Shown: in pieces, positions 53,493 through 63,963 of the stretch
How the letters are laid out: every line of letters begins with the position of its first letter
How positions within the stretch are numbered: the stretch's first letter is position 1
DNA from: DASZMX01 sp035551475
GTDB taxonomy: Bacteria; Verrucomicrobiota; Verrucomicrobiia; Limisphaerales; Palsa-1400
DNA length: 64,000 nt
Reading direction: 5' to 3'
NCBI GenBank assembly: GCA_035551475.1
Contig: DASZMX010000043.1
Coordinates: forward strand, 1-64,000
The notes under the pieces: generated by a model
The model's database searches: none
Told to the model about the DNA's origin: nothing
What the model saw: the letters and a program-made list of their open reading frames with translations, nothing else
Translations under genes and position numbers: made by a program

Positions 53493-55517
53493 CTACTTTT
53501 CTTTTAACTCGACTTCGCCGACCCAATCCGAAGGAGGAGGTTTGACGCGGAATTCCTCGATTTTCTCGAGGTAGAAGCGGGAGGGGCCGTCCACGGCGGT
53601 GAGGCCGGAGGCGGTGGCCATGTCGGGCTCGTTGTTTTGGCGGAGACCGTGGACAGCTTTGAATTTGACGGCTGCTTCTTCGAATTTTCCGCCGCGAAAA
53701 TCCTGGAGGGCGTCGGCGAATTTTTCGCGCCACACACGGGTGGGTTCGATTTGGTCGCGGCCGCCAATGAGTTCGTGAATCTCGACGGCGCGGCCGAAGC
53801 CCTTGAATTTAAAATGTCCGATGAGGCGGGTGGCCAGTTCATTTTCCACGGCCCGTTGAATTTCGCGGCTGGCGAGGATGTTGGAGCCGATGTGCTTATT
53901 GAGGCCCTCGAGGCGGGAGGCGAGGTTGATGGATTCGCCAATCGCGGTGTAATCAAAGCGGATGGCGCTGCCGATGTTGCCAACGCAGGCCACGCCGGTG
54001 TGCAAACCGACGCGCGTGCGCAGCAGCAGATTGCGATGAGTCGATTCGAATTCCACGAGCTGGGATTGAAGCTCAATGGCGGCGCGGCAGGCGCGTTCGC
54101 GGTGGTCGGTTTGGCCGACGGGCGCATTCCAAATGGCGAAAATCGCGTCGCCGATCAAATCCACGACGGTGCCATCGGTGCGATGAATGCAATTAAGAGC
54201 GGCCTCGAAGTAACGGTTCAGGAGGTTGACGAGGTCGTCCGGGTGCATCATTTCGCTGACGCGCGAGAAGTTGGCAATGTCTGTGAAGATGATGCTGACT
54301 TCCTGCTTGACGCCGCCCACCTGGCGCAGCGCGGGATCGGCGACCAAACGCTTGACAATGGCGGGCGAAAGGTGCGCCGCCAAAGATTCCTCGACGAGGC
54401 GTTTCTCGACGTACACCTGGATGGAATTCCAAACCACCGAGCAAAAAAGGGCGACGACAATTTCGACGATGATCACCAGCCAATCGATCCAAATATGCGC
54501 ATACCAGGCCAGCAGGCACGCGAGCCCGGCAACCACCAGCGCTCCCGCCGCGGCTGCGAGCGCCGCCCAGAGAGGAGAGAGACGCAGCAGGCCGAGGCTG
54601 AGTCCAAGGGCCAGCAAAAGATTCAGGATAATTTCGGAAGTGGTCGAAAGCGGTGAGAGCCAAATATTCCGCATCGTGTCCAGGGTGGCCGTGGCCAGAA
54701 AATCCACCCCGGGCGACGCCGGCCAGCCCCAATCGGAATAGGGCGTGCGATAGGTGTCTTTATTTTCGCCGGTGAACCCCGCCGGAGATTGGGCGCCGAC
54801 AAATACGATCTTGTCCCTGAAGAAATTGGGCGGGACGCCATCGGGTTCCAAGGCGCGATAATAGCTGACGCTGGAAAAGGTTCCGGGCGGGCCGGCGAAG
54901 TTGAACCAGCCTCCGGCGTGCAGTGGCGCCGCCGCATGGGCGGCAAGTTGCGCCGCGCGGCGCGGGAGCCAGGGGACATCGGGCTGGCCAGGAAGGTTTT
55001 TCACGTCGGGAAAGGAGCGTCGCAACCCGCCGTCGGGATCGAGCATGAAATCGGTGTTGCCCCAGCCCACTGCGGCGGAGCGGAAAGGCTCGTCCGGCAT
55101 TTCCTCCCAGTCGGGTTGATCATGGTGATAAAATCCCCCGATGACGACGCGCCCGCTCCGCTTCATGGCGGCGGCCAGCGCGGCATCGGCGGCTGGATTG
55201 GCGGAAGCGCCGGCGAAAATGACGTCAAAAACAATCAACCGCGCCCCGGCCGCCGTCAGGCGATCAATCAGGCGCGCGTGCAGAGTGCGGTCCCAGCGTC
55301 CGCCGATGACCTGGCGAAGTTCGCGGTGGGAAACATCATCCAGGTAAATCAAACGAATGTCGCCTGCCGGCAGAGCCGGGCGCCAGGCGAAGGGAATATC
55401 GTAGCTGGCGCGCGCCAGTTTGGATTCAAGCAGCAACACCAGGCCGACGAGCATGGTCAAGACGACGACCACGCCGGCGGCGAGGCGCGGGCGGTGGGCG
55501 CGGAGGGAGGAAAGCAT
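53493..55517 (-). CDS. CHASE2-domain adenylate/guanylate cyclase
   Basis: A 674-residue class III nucleotide cyclase. N-terminal transmembrane helix (about 12-30), CHASE2 sensor domain outside the membrane (about 45-285: IRLIYLDDVSHREL, LIVFDVIFAGAS, FVGAQSPAGF), three further helices (about 295-362), then the catalytic domain (about 400-590). Metal-binding Asp413 (FTDIANFS) and Asp457 (GDAIFAIWNAP) are both present, so it is probably active. A C-terminal region of about 75 residues follows (fragment of TPR-like helices). It shares an operon with the helical protein gene 10 bases upstream. Confidence 0.93.
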   Translation of the reverse strand: MLSSLRAHRPRLAAGVVVVLTMLVGLVLLLESKLARASYDIPFAWRPALPAGDIRLIYLDDVSHRELRQVIGGRWDRTLHARLIDRLTAAGARLIVFDVIFAGASANPAADAALAAAMKRSGRVVIGGFYHHDQPDWEEMPDEPFRSAAVGWGNTDFMLDPDGGLRRSFPDVKNLPGQPDVPWLPRRAAQLAAHAAAPLHAGGWFNFAGPPGTFSSVSYYRALEPDGVPPNFFRDKIVFVGAQSPAGFTGENKDTYRTPYSDWGWPASPGVDFLATATLDTMRNIWLSPLSTTSEIILNLLLALGLSLGLLRLSPLWAALAAAAGALVVAGLACLLAWYAHIWIDWLVIIVEIVVALFCSVVWNSIQVYVEKRLVEESLAAHLSPAIVKRLVADPALRQVGGVKQEVSIIFTDIANFSRVSEMMHPDDLVNLLNRYFEAALNCIHRTDGTVVDLIGDAIFAIWNAPVGQTDHRERACRAAIELQSQLVEFESTHRNLLLRTRVGLHTGVACVGNIGSAIRFDYTAIGESINLASRLEGLNKHIGSNILASREIQRAVENELATRLIGHFKFKGFGRAVEIHELIGGRDQIEPTRVWREKFADALQDFRGGKFEEAAVKFKAVHGLRQNNEPDMATASGLTAVDGPSRFYLEKIEEFRVKPPPSDWVGEVELKEK

Positions 55518-55527
55518 GGCGGCCGTT

Positions 55528-56508
55528 CTAGGGCTTGGCGAAACTTAGGAGGCGCGAAAGGCGGCTTTGGATTTTCGACAATTGCGGCTGGAGCCGCTGG
55601 AAGCGGGCGTCCGCCTGCCATTGGGCGACCAACTGGGCGGCGGCGTTGAAGCGATTGCGCACCTCATCGCTGGGCACGGCCGGGTTGGGGGTGAGCAAAT
55701 TGTGCGAGATCATGAAATTCTCGTTGGGAAAGACGCCGGCAAAGGCTTCGAGTTCCGGCAAGGGCCGGTTGGGCGCCAGCAGATATTCGGTCAGAAGATT
55801 GCGCTGCGATTCGTCGCGCACATCGGCGCGCGCAAAATAACCGGCCTCAGTGGCGGGCCGGCCTTCAAGCAGCGTGGGATTGTCCAGCAGCGTGCGCAGG
55901 GTGGGTTGCGGATCGCTTTGCGTCAGGCGGTCGAGGGTGAGAAACGCCGCATGGGCCAGAGCGGGATTGGATTTGTCGCGCACCATCTCCGCCAGACTGG
56001 GGGTAAAATCCACGTCGCGTGTGTAAACAAAAACGTCAAAGGCTTCCAGGAATCCGGCGGAGGGATTCTGGCGCCAGGGCTCGTATTGCGCCATCTCCTC
56101 GGCTTTGGCGCGGAGAAATTGCCGGGTGGCATCGGAGGAATCAGAGCGCGCCACAATCGCCAGCGCAATGGCCCATTCGTCCGGCGACCTTTTGGACAGC
56201 AGGATTTGACGCGCCACTTGGACGGCGGCGGCGAGATTGGTTTTGGCGAGAGCGTCCAGCGCCTGGATGCGCAGCGTGGGCGCTTCGCGCAAAGAGCCAT
56301 CGTCGTTCACCGCGAAACCCTGGCCGGTGGGAGCATCGGGCCGCCCCTGCAGCAGATCGAAGGCGGGCGTCGCGGAAGGCGCCACCGCCAGCCGGGCCGG
56401 CGCCTTGGGGTGAACGGGGGTGGTGGATGGAGGCAGCAACACCGCTCCCGCGATCAGGACAAGAATCAGCAGGGCCCAAAAACGGGCGGTTTGCGAACGA
56501 TGCGACAT
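55528..56508 (-). CDS. Membrane-anchored protein of unknown function, partly helical repeats
   Basis: A 326-residue protein with one N-terminal transmembrane segment (about 10-26), a Pro/Ala-rich linker and a helical domain (about 65-326) with HEAT/TPR-like periodicity (RIQALDALAKTN, ARQILLSKRSPDE, FLTLDRLTQSDP). I recognise no family. ATG 56508 gives a normal signal-anchor. It is directly upstream of the CHASE2 cyclase on the same strand and may serve the same envelope signal system. Confidence 0.72.
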   Translation of the reverse strand: MSHRSQTARFWALLILVLIAGAVLLPPSTTPVHPKAPARLAVAPSATPAFDLLQGRPDAPTGQGFAVNDDGSLREAPTLRIQALDALAKTNLAAAVQVARQILLSKRSPDEWAIALAIVARSDSSDATRQFLRAKAEEMAQYEPWRQNPSAGFLEAFDVFVYTRDVDFTPSLAEMVRDKSNPALAHAAFLTLDRLTQSDPQPTLRTLLDNPTLLEGRPATEAGYFARADVRDESQRNLLTEYLLAPNRPLPELEAFAGVFPNENFMISHNLLTPNPAVPSDEVRNRFNAAAQLVAQWQADARFQRLQPQLSKIQSRLSRLLSFAKP

Positions 56509-56725
56509 GGGTTGTTGGTTGAGCGGCCCCGGGCCGCGTCGAATGGTATAACAATCACGGGCCCACAGTTCAAGAGTGAAATCAGGCGTCGCGAAAAGCG
56601 TGAATATGGCTTGAGTCGTGCGCGCATTCCGGCTACGCTTTTCATCGCAGAAAACCAACTTTCGTTTAGGACCATCACATGTCGCGGCCCCTTTTGCGCG
56701 TCCAGTGCGAGCGCCCCCCCAAATT

Positions 56726-59700
56726 ATGCGCCTTCGTCCCCATGTAGCGCTGGCTGTGCTGGCGGGAGTGTGGGTCGGTTTAGGCGCCATTTCCGCGCGC
56801 GGCCAAGTCACGCGCACATGGGTGGGGGCGTCGGGCGGCGATTGGTATAACGCCGCCAATTGGAGTCCGGCGGGGCTGCCGGGAGCCACTGATATTCTCA
56901 ATGTCTCGAACGTCACTGTCGTTCCCGGGACGGGTTCGGTGGTGATTGGGGGACAGTTGAATTGTGCGGCGGTTTGGCTCAAGTCCAGCGACCTGGAAAT
57001 TGACGTCGGCGCGACCCTGAATATTTCGGGCGATTTCAGCCTCGGCGGCTCGATTAGCGACAGCGGCACCGTCAATTGGCTCGCGGGCAATATGACGGTG
57101 GCGCAACAGGTGGAGAATCACGCCGGCAGCGTTTGGAATATAAATTGTGATAACACCATTACGGCGACCATCTTTGAGACTGACGGTGGAATCGTGCGCA
57201 AATTCGGGACGACCGGGACGACAGTGTTGGGAGCGCCGCTGAACAACTTTGGCCTGGTGGACGTGGAGGGCGGCAGACTCAGCCTGACCTACTTCGATTT
57301 TCTGCACGACCGTTACACGGGAGCTTATCAGTTCGGCCTCAATGGCGCGTCGGATTACGGCCAAATTATGTATCAAGGCGCGCCGGACATGATGGATTCG
57401 TCCGCCGATGTGACGGTCGTGCTGAACAACGGTTACGTGCCGCGGATCAACGACGCTTTTCATTTGATGCAATGGGGGGGGAAATGGGATGGCGTTGGCT
57501 TCACTGAGTTTGGCGGCGTCGAGAATTACCCCGCCGGCTTCGGATGGCAGGTGAATTGGGATTTCGACACCAATAATCCGGCGCCGGAAGTGACCTTGAA
57601 GATGACTAATTACGTCGGGCCGCCGGTGATCACCAATCAGTTGCGCGGCGCCACGGTGAGCGCGACCTATCCGATTACATTAGGCGTGGGCGCGTACGGC
57701 GCGGGGACCATCAAGTACCAATGGTTCTTTAATGGCGCGCCGGTTTCCAAAGCCACCAATGCCATCCTGACGCTATCCAATGTTACGGCCGCCAACTTTG
57801 GGGCTTTTTATGTGCAAGTCAGCAATGGATACGGAAGTGCGACGAGCTTCGTGGCGCAATTAACGGTGGTGTCGCCACTGACGGTGAAAACCTTCGCGGA
57901 TTTGGAACACAGCGGCTCCTTTGTAGATCCGCAAGGAGTCTCCACCGACGGCGCCGGGGACGTATTGTACTCAGATTATGGCGACGAGCAGGTGCGAGAA
58001 TTATTGCCCAACGGACAGGGGGCGAACCCGCTCGTGAGATTTCAGGGCGATAATCCTGGCGGGCCGCGGGATGCGGTGATGGATGCCGCAGGAAATTTAT
58101 TCGTGTCGTATCAGGCTAACACCATCGCCGGAGGCTCGGTCGTAAAAGTCTCGACGAACGGCGCGGTCGTGACGTTGGGAGGCGGGTCGGGAACCTTCTC
58201 TCCGGTGATTGGAGAACTGGCCTTGGATCCGGCGGGGAATATTTTTCTCGTGGATACGGGCAGCAATGTTATCCGCGAGCTGACGAAAACCGGGAATAGT
58301 TACACGGCAAGTATTTTTGCGGGAACCGGCTTGCCGGGAGGGGCGGCGGATGGAGCCCGCGCCCTCGCCAGCTTTTATGCCCCGCGCGGCATCGCGTTGG
58401 ATGGCAATGGCAATATATATATCACTGACACGGGCAACCACACCATCCGGCAAATAAACTCAGCGGGGGTAGTGATGACGATTGCGGGCCAGGCCGGAGT
58501 AGCGGGAGTGAAGGATGGATTGGGGTTGGCCGCCCAGTTCTCCAGTCCAGAAGGGATTGTCCTGGACGCGCTCGGAAATATTTATGTGGCGGACACAGGC
58601 AATAACGCGGTGCGCGAGTTGATCCACGAGGCAGACGGCTGGCGCGTCTGCACGGTGGCAGGCTACGTCGGCGGACAATACGGAAACCAGGATGGGGCGG
58701 GCGCCAACGCTGAACTGCACAGTCCGCGCGGCATCGGCATCGACGCGCACGGAAATCTGTTTGTGGCGGACGACGTGAACGAATCGATCCGCGAGGCTGG
58801 CTACGCGCCTTCGGCTTCGCTGGCCGGCACGCCTCTTTTGTGGGCGTTGGGGACCTCCACCAATTTGTCTTCCGCCGTTGCGGGAACGGAGCCGCTCACC
58901 TATCAGTGGCTGCTCAATGGCAACCCGGTCAGCGGGGCCACTAATTCCACCTTGACCGTCGTAAGCGCGGGGTATGCGGACGCCGGTTCCTATCAATTGG
59001 CGGTGACGAATGTTTATGGCGCATGCACTTCTGCCGCGATGCCGGTGACGGTGATGGCGGCTCCGGCGGTGTATGGCTTGCCGGCGCAAAATTTGGCGGC
59101 GCCGGGACAGAGCTTCACCCTCCAGGCATCCGTGGCCGGCGACGGACCGATCCGTCTGCAATGGTCGTTTGATGGCACGAACATCCTCAATGCCACAAAT
59201 TTGCAGTTGACGCTCAACGCCGTGACCCAGGCCAGCGCGGGCACGTATGCGATCGTGGGCTCCAATGCCGTTGGTTCCTCCACGCAAACGCTGGTTCTCA
59301 CCATTGCCGGCGTGGGGGTGACGGCGGGCAACATCAACGGCACATGGACGGCGGCCAATTCACCGTATGTGCTGAATTCGGACATGACGGTGAGCGGCCT
59401 CAATGTCCAGCCCGGCGTGAGCTTGTGGGCCAATGGCTCCTACACGCTGACCGTCACGGGGTTATTGACAGTCGTGGGAACGTCCAACAACCCGGTGGTT
59501 TTCGATGGGGTCACCTGGCAGGGCGTGGCGTTCCAAGGCGCGGACCCGGCGAGCTCCCTGACATGGGCCGTGGTGAAGGATGCGGGGAACAGCGGCATTC
59601 GCTGCGTGAGTTCTCCCCTGGCCTTGACCAACTGCGTGATTGCATACAACACGGCGGACAGCGGGGGCGGCATCTCCACCGACACCAATTTGTGGCTGCA

Positions 59701-62700
59701 GAACTGTCAAATACTCAATAACATTTCGGTCTATCCCGACAGCTTGCCCACGGTCACGCAGGGCGGGGGCCTGTATGTGGCGGGCGGCGCCGTCACGCTG
59801 CAATCGTGCCTGCTTTCCAATAACCTGGCGCAGTCGCCGTTTGGCAACGCCACGGGCGGCGGCCTGGACCTGGAAGCGGGCAGCGCGACCCTCGTGGATT
59901 GCACGGTGGTGAGCAATACGGCGTCGGCGGTGGGCAGCCCCACCACGGGCGTGGGCGGCGGAATTTACAGCGCGCCGGGGGCGGCTTTGCACATCAGCGG
60001 GAGCACGTTTTTCGGAAACAAGGCGGTGGACGGATTCGGGGGTGGGGTGGCGGCGGCGGGCGCGGCGTCCTATTTGACCACCATTTTCTCGCAGAACAGC
60101 GCGCTTTATGGCGGCGCCCTCTACCTGGGCGGCCAGACGGCGGCGACGAATTGTCTATTGACCGGAAATTTGGCGGCGGGTTTGGGCGGCGCGGTTGCCG
60201 GTTCAGGGACGGCGGGCGCCGGCGTGTTCGAGAATTGCACGGTGGCGAATAATGCGCCGGATGGTTTCTTTGGTTTCGCCGGCCTGATTCACGACGCGAT
60301 TGTGTGGGGGAATGGAATCAATACAAACGGCGGCATTCCGATGGTGGCGTATAGCGATGTGGCGGGCGGCTTTGCCGGCGTGGGAAATATAAACACCGAC
60401 CCGCAATTCCTGGGGGGAGCGGACGCATCGTATTTGCTGGGCGATGCCTCACCGTGCATTGATGCGGGCGATCCGGCCTCGGCCTACAACGATGAGGCCT
60501 TTCCGCCGTCGCAAGCCAACGGCTTTGATCTTGACGACATGGGCGCGTACGGCGGACCGGACGCGGCCTTCTGGCCGCAGTTTGCCGCGGCTACGCCGGT
60601 GATTTTGGTGAATGGCCAGCCCGCCGCTCCTTATCAAACCTTCACCTTTGTCAATACGAGCCAGCCCACGATTTCTTTTCAAGCCCCCTTTGCCAACGCC
60701 TTGATCACGTATAGCCTGGACGGCTCGAATCCGGCGGGGGCAATTAATTTTGATGCGCCGTTTTTGCTGCAAAACTCCGCGGTGATCCGGGTCTGGGCGT
60801 ATTCCATCGACTCGGGCGAATCGGCGATTTCCGCCCCGGTGATTGTGAACCTGCCGCCGGCCTACGCGTTCAGCGCCGGGTCGGATGGCGGCGGCAGTGT
60901 TTCGCCGGTGAACGGTTTGCAATTGAGCAACACCATGGTGAGCCTGACCGCCACGCCTTCCAACGGCTGGCAGTTTCTCTATTGGACCAACGGCGTCAGC
61001 GGAACCGATCCGGCGCTCAAATTTGTCCTGTCCCAGCCGCTGCCCAATGTGAAGGCAGTGTTCGGGACGGCGCTTTCGTTGCACATTGCGCCGCTGAATT
61101 TCGGCGCGATTGCCAGCAATCCCGTGGCCGCCCTTTATCCCTACGGCGCGCGCGTGCAATTGACCGCCACGCCGACGACTGGTCACTATTTTATTGACTG
61201 GGTGGGCGGAGCCAGCGGCGCCGTGAGCCCGCTGGATTTAACCGTGACCAGTCCCGGACTGTCGGTGACGGCGCAATTTGCCAACCAGCCGGCCAACACC
61301 AATGTGCTTAATTTGGCCGTGGTGGGCGGCGGCGACGTAACGCGCACTCCGCAGCAGGTGGCCTACGCCACGGGCGCGAATGTGCAGGTCACGGCCACGC
61401 CGTTGCCGGGCTACATGTTCACCGGCTGGAGCGGCGGCGCCAGCGGTTCGGTCAATCCATTGAGCGTCACGCTCAATGCGAATGTTTCCATTACCGCCAA
61501 TTTTGTCTCCACCAATGCGCCGGCCGTGGGGCCGCCATTGCTCGCCATCACCAACCCGCCGACGGGGACGATTTTCCAATTGCCCGCCACGATCACGATC
61601 AAGACCAGCGCGCACGATACGAATAGCAATGGCGGCATCGCGCAAGTCGTGTTCTTCAACGGCGCCACGAATCTCGGCACGGTGACCAACGCGCCCTTCG
61701 ATTTTGCCTGGAGCAATGCGCCGGCCGGGACGAACCTGCTCTTGACAGCCGTGGCCGTGAACAATAGCGGCCTGGCCGCGACCTCGGCGCCCGTGGCCGT
61801 GACGACCCTGACGGCGCCGCCGGGGCCGGCAGCATTCACGCTGGACCAAAGCGCTTACACGGTGTTTGAAAACGCCGGCAACCTCACCATCACCGTGCGC
61901 AAAAGCCCCAACAGCCTCGGAGGCGCTGTCAATTATAGCACCACCGATGGGACGGCGCGCGCCGGGACCGGCCAGACCGGCAATTACGAGGCGGCCAGCG
62001 GACATCTGGTGTTCGCCGCGGACGACACGGCGAAAAGCGTGACGATACCGATTTTCGACCTGCCGGTGTACGTGGGCAACACGACGTTTAATTTTGCGCT
62101 GGCCTCTTCGCTGGATGGCAGCAGCGTGGGCAATCCAGGCAGCGCGGCGGTGACGATTGTGGAGGTCAATCTGCCGTCCACGACCAATTCAGTTTTGCAA
62201 AATGGATTTCCCTCGAGCGCCCCGCCGAGCCAGGGCTCGCTGCAGGTGTTCACCACGCCATCGGGCGCGCAAGGGCAATGGCGTTTGTTGTGGGAAGGCG
62301 TCTGGCACAATAGCGGCGATATCATCACCGGTTTGCCGACCGGCATTTACCCGGTGACCTTCAGCCCGGTGGCGAATTTTGTGGCCCCGGATGTTTTCAC
62401 GAACTCGGTGATCTCCGGTTCGCTGACGGTGATGACCAATCAGTATGCCGCCACGGGTGTGGCCAGTTACGGGACGCTGTCGGTGACGCTTTATCCCCCG
62501 GGGATTGGCCAATGGCGGGTCGTGGGAGAAACCACCTGGCGCGCGAGCGGCTACGTGGAAAGCAACCTCGTCAGCGGGGATCACATTATTGAGTTCAATC
62601 AGGCGTTGAACTACGTGAAGCCGGCGCCGCTGGTGGCATATGTCGGCGGCGGACAAGACAACACCCTTTCGGCCACCTACCTGATCGAAGAGCAGGGCGG

Positions 62701-63961
62701 GGCCACGGCGCCGAGCCTCCTGCAATTCAGCACGGCCTCCACCACACCCTATTTTTACAACGGCCAATTGTTGACGGACGTTGGGTACGGGAGCGGTTGC
62801 GTGGTGCAGCCGCGCGTCGTGCTGACGGCGGCGCACCTGGTCTTTGACGCCGCCACGCTGGGCTACGTCAATAATATCAATTGGTTTTTTGGCGAATACG
62901 CCGGGACCTACAATCCGCCGGCGCAAACTCCCGCCGGGGTTTACGTTTTCAGCGGTTACGCGGCGGCGCGCACCAATGATCTGAACAACGGCGGCAGCCC
63001 CGACGCCGAATCGACGGCTTCGCAAAACGCCGATGTCGCGGCGCTTTACTTTTTCGATGACGCCGGGCGGCATGGTTACAGCGGCTACCTCGTCTCGCAG
63101 CCGGGCGCCACGCCCTGGCTGCAAACCAGCGCCAATAAAATGCTGATTGGCTATCCGGTGGACAACGTTTCGCCGGTCAACCGCATGTACAACACGTCGC
63201 CGTTCGATGTGGAGTTTTCGCTCGTGGCCAATCAAGTTTACCAGACTGCGGACATCATCGGCTACGGCGGCAATAGCGGCGGCACCGTGTTTGTTGCTTA
63301 CACCAACCAGAACAACAGCGAGATTTATTACCCCGCCGGCGTCTATCTCGGCGGCAGCTCCACCGCCATTGTTCGGGCCATCGATGGCGATGTGGCGGAC
63401 TTGATCAACCGCGGCAATGTGAGCGCCGCCACGGGCGTGAACCACGCCGGCGGCGGAGTCGTGACCGTATCCTACAATCAAAGCGGCTCGACGGGTTTTG
63501 GATTTTTCAAGGTGACGCTGGCGCCTCCCGGCGTCGTGAGCGCGGGCGCGGCCTGGAAGATCGTGGAGAATCCTGGCAGCGCTTTTGCCAACGATGGCGC
63601 GGCCCATGCCTTGGCGCCGGGAACGTACACGTTGAGCTTCGCCGCCGCGACGGGCTACGTGGCGCCGGCAAATCAAACGCTCAAAATCTCGGCCAATCAA
63701 ACCGCTTCGCTTACCGCCACCTATGGCTCGGTTGGGCCCTCCGCCCGGTTCGCGGGCTTTGGCTTGACCAATGGTTTCCTGACGCTTTCGCTGACTACCG
63801 CCAATGGCCAGAAATTCGCGCTCGAAACGAGCACGAACCTGGTGACTTGGAGAGCCGTGTTGACCAACACCGCGGCGTCGAACGGTTCGCTGAGCTTTAC
63901 CAATAACACCGCCACCAACAACAGTAAGGCGGCCTTTTTCCGGGTTCGTTATGTGCCTTGA
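56726..63961 (+). CDS. Very large secreted mosaic protein with NHL, Ig-like, beta-helix, Calx-beta and trypsin-like domains
   Basis: A 2411-residue exported protein starting at ATG 56726 (signal peptide 1-26). Approximate order by base position: autotransporter-type strand repeat, then Ig-like domain (57610-57890); NHL repeats (57900-58800); two Ig-like domains (58810-59320); right-handed beta-helix (59330-60590); chitobiase-like segment (60600-60850); three 'bacterial repeat' domains (60870-61500); Ig-like (61510-61810); Calx-beta (61830-62165); two PEGA-like repeats (62190-62680); trypsin-like domain (62700-63420); another PEGA-like repeat; and the C-terminal module ending in AFFRVRYVP. The protease has His at 62834 (LTAAHL), Asp at 63032 (NADVAALYF) and Ser at 63275 (GGNSGGTVF). 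It is probably a surface or matrix protein. Confidence 0.88.
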   Translation: MRLRPHVALAVLAGVWVGLGAISARGQVTRTWVGASGGDWYNAANWSPAGLPGATDILNVSNVTVVPGTGSVVIGGQLNCAAVWLKSSDLEIDVGATLNISGDFSLGGSISDSGTVNWLAGNMTVAQQVENHAGSVWNINCDNTITATIFETDGGIVRKFGTTGTTVLGAPLNNFGLVDVEGGRLSLTYFDFLHDRYTGAYQFGLNGASDYGQIMYQGAPDMMDSSADVTVVLNNGYVPRINDAFHLMQWGGKWDGVGFTEFGGVENYPAGFGWQVNWDFDTNNPAPEVTLKMTNYVGPPVITNQLRGATVSATYPITLGVGAYGAGTIKYQWFFNGAPVSKATNAILTLSNVTAANFGAFYVQVSNGYGSATSFVAQLTVVSPLTVKTFADLEHSGSFVDPQGVSTDGAGDVLYSDYGDEQVRELLPNGQGANPLVRFQGDNPGGPRDAVMDAAGNLFVSYQANTIAGGSVVKVSTNGAVVTLGGGSGTFSPVIGELALDPAGNIFLVDTGSNVIRELTKTGNSYTASIFAGTGLPGGAADGARALASFYAPRGIALDGNGNIYITDTGNHTIRQINSAGVVMTIAGQAGVAGVKDGLGLAAQFSSPEGIVLDALGNIYVADTGNNAVRELIHEADGWRVCTVAGYVGGQYGNQDGAGANAELHSPRGIGIDAHGNLFVADDVNESIREAGYAPSASLAGTPLLWALGTSTNLSSAVAGTEPLTYQWLLNGNPVSGATNSTLTVVSAGYADAGSYQLAVTNVYGACTSAAMPVTVMAAPAVYGLPAQNLAAPGQSFTLQASVAGDGPIRLQWSFDGTNILNATNLQLTLNAVTQASAGTYAIVGSNAVGSSTQTLVLTIAGVGVTAGNINGTWTAANSPYVLNSDMTVSGLNVQPGVSLWANGSYTLTVTGLLTVVGTSNNPVVFDGVTWQGVAFQGADPASSLTWAVVKDAGNSGIRCVSSPLALTNCVIAYNTADSGGGISTDTNLWLQNCQILNNISVYPDSLPTVTQGGGLYVAGGAVTLQSCLLSNNLAQSPFGNATGGGLDLEAGSATLVDCTVVSNTASAVGSPTTGVGGGIYSAPGAALHISGSTFFGNKAVDGFGGGVAAAGAASYLTTIFSQNSALYGGALYLGGQTAATNCLLTGNLAAGLGGAVAGSGTAGAGVFENCTVANNAPDGFFGFAGLIHDAIVWGNGINTNGGIPMVAYSDVAGGFAGVGNINTDPQFLGGADASYLLGDASPCIDAGDPASAYNDEAFPPSQANGFDLDDMGAYGGPDAAFWPQFAAATPVILVNGQPAAPYQTFTFVNTSQPTISFQAPFANALITYSLDGSNPAGAINFDAPFLLQNSAVIRVWAYSIDSGESAISAPVIVNLPPAYAFSAGSDGGGSVSPVNGLQLSNTMVSLTATPSNGWQFLYWTNGVSGTDPALKFVLSQPLPNVKAVFGTALSLHIAPLNFGAIASNPVAALYPYGARVQLTATPTTGHYFIDWVGGASGAVSPLDLTVTSPGLSVTAQFANQPANTNVLNLAVVGGGDVTRTPQQVAYATGANVQVTATPLPGYMFTGWSGGASGSVNPLSVTLNANVSITANFVSTNAPAVGPPLLAITNPPTGTIFQLPATITIKTSAHDTNSNGGIAQVVFFNGATNLGTVTNAPFDFAWSNAPAGTNLLLTAVAVNNSGLAATSAPVAVTTLTAPPGPAAFTLDQSAYTVFENAGNLTITVRKSPNSLGGAVNYSTTDGTARAGTGQTGNYEAASGHLVFAADDTAKSVTIPIFDLPVYVGNTTFNFALASSLDGSSVGNPGSAAVTIVEVNLPSTTNSVLQNGFPSSAPPSQGSLQVFTTPSGAQGQWRLLWEGVWHNSGDIITGLPTGIYPVTFSPVANFVAPDVFTNSVISGSLTVMTNQYAATGVASYGTLSVTLYPPGIGQWRVVGETTWRASGYVESNLVSGDHIIEFNQALNYVKPAPLVAYVGGGQDNTLSATYLIEEQGGATAPSLLQFSTASTTPYFYNGQLLTDVGYGSGCVVQPRVVLTAAHLVFDAATLGYVNNINWFFGEYAGTYNPPAQTPAGVYVFSGYAAARTNDLNNGGSPDAESTASQNADVAALYFFDDAGRHGYSGYLVSQPGATPWLQTSANKMLIGYPVDNVSPVNRMYNTSPFDVEFSLVANQVYQTADIIGYGGNSGGTVFVAYTNQNNSEIYYPAGVYLGGSSTAIVRAIDGDVADLINRGNVSAATGVNHAGGGVVTVSYNQSGSTGFGFFKVTLAPPGVVSAGAAWKIVENPGSAFANDGAAHALAPGTYTLSFAAATGYVAPANQTLKISANQTASLTATYGSVGPSARFAGFGLTNGFLTLSLTTANGQKFALETSTNLVTWRAVLTNTAASNGSLSFTNNTATNNSKAAFFRVRYVP

Positions 63962-63963
63962 AT

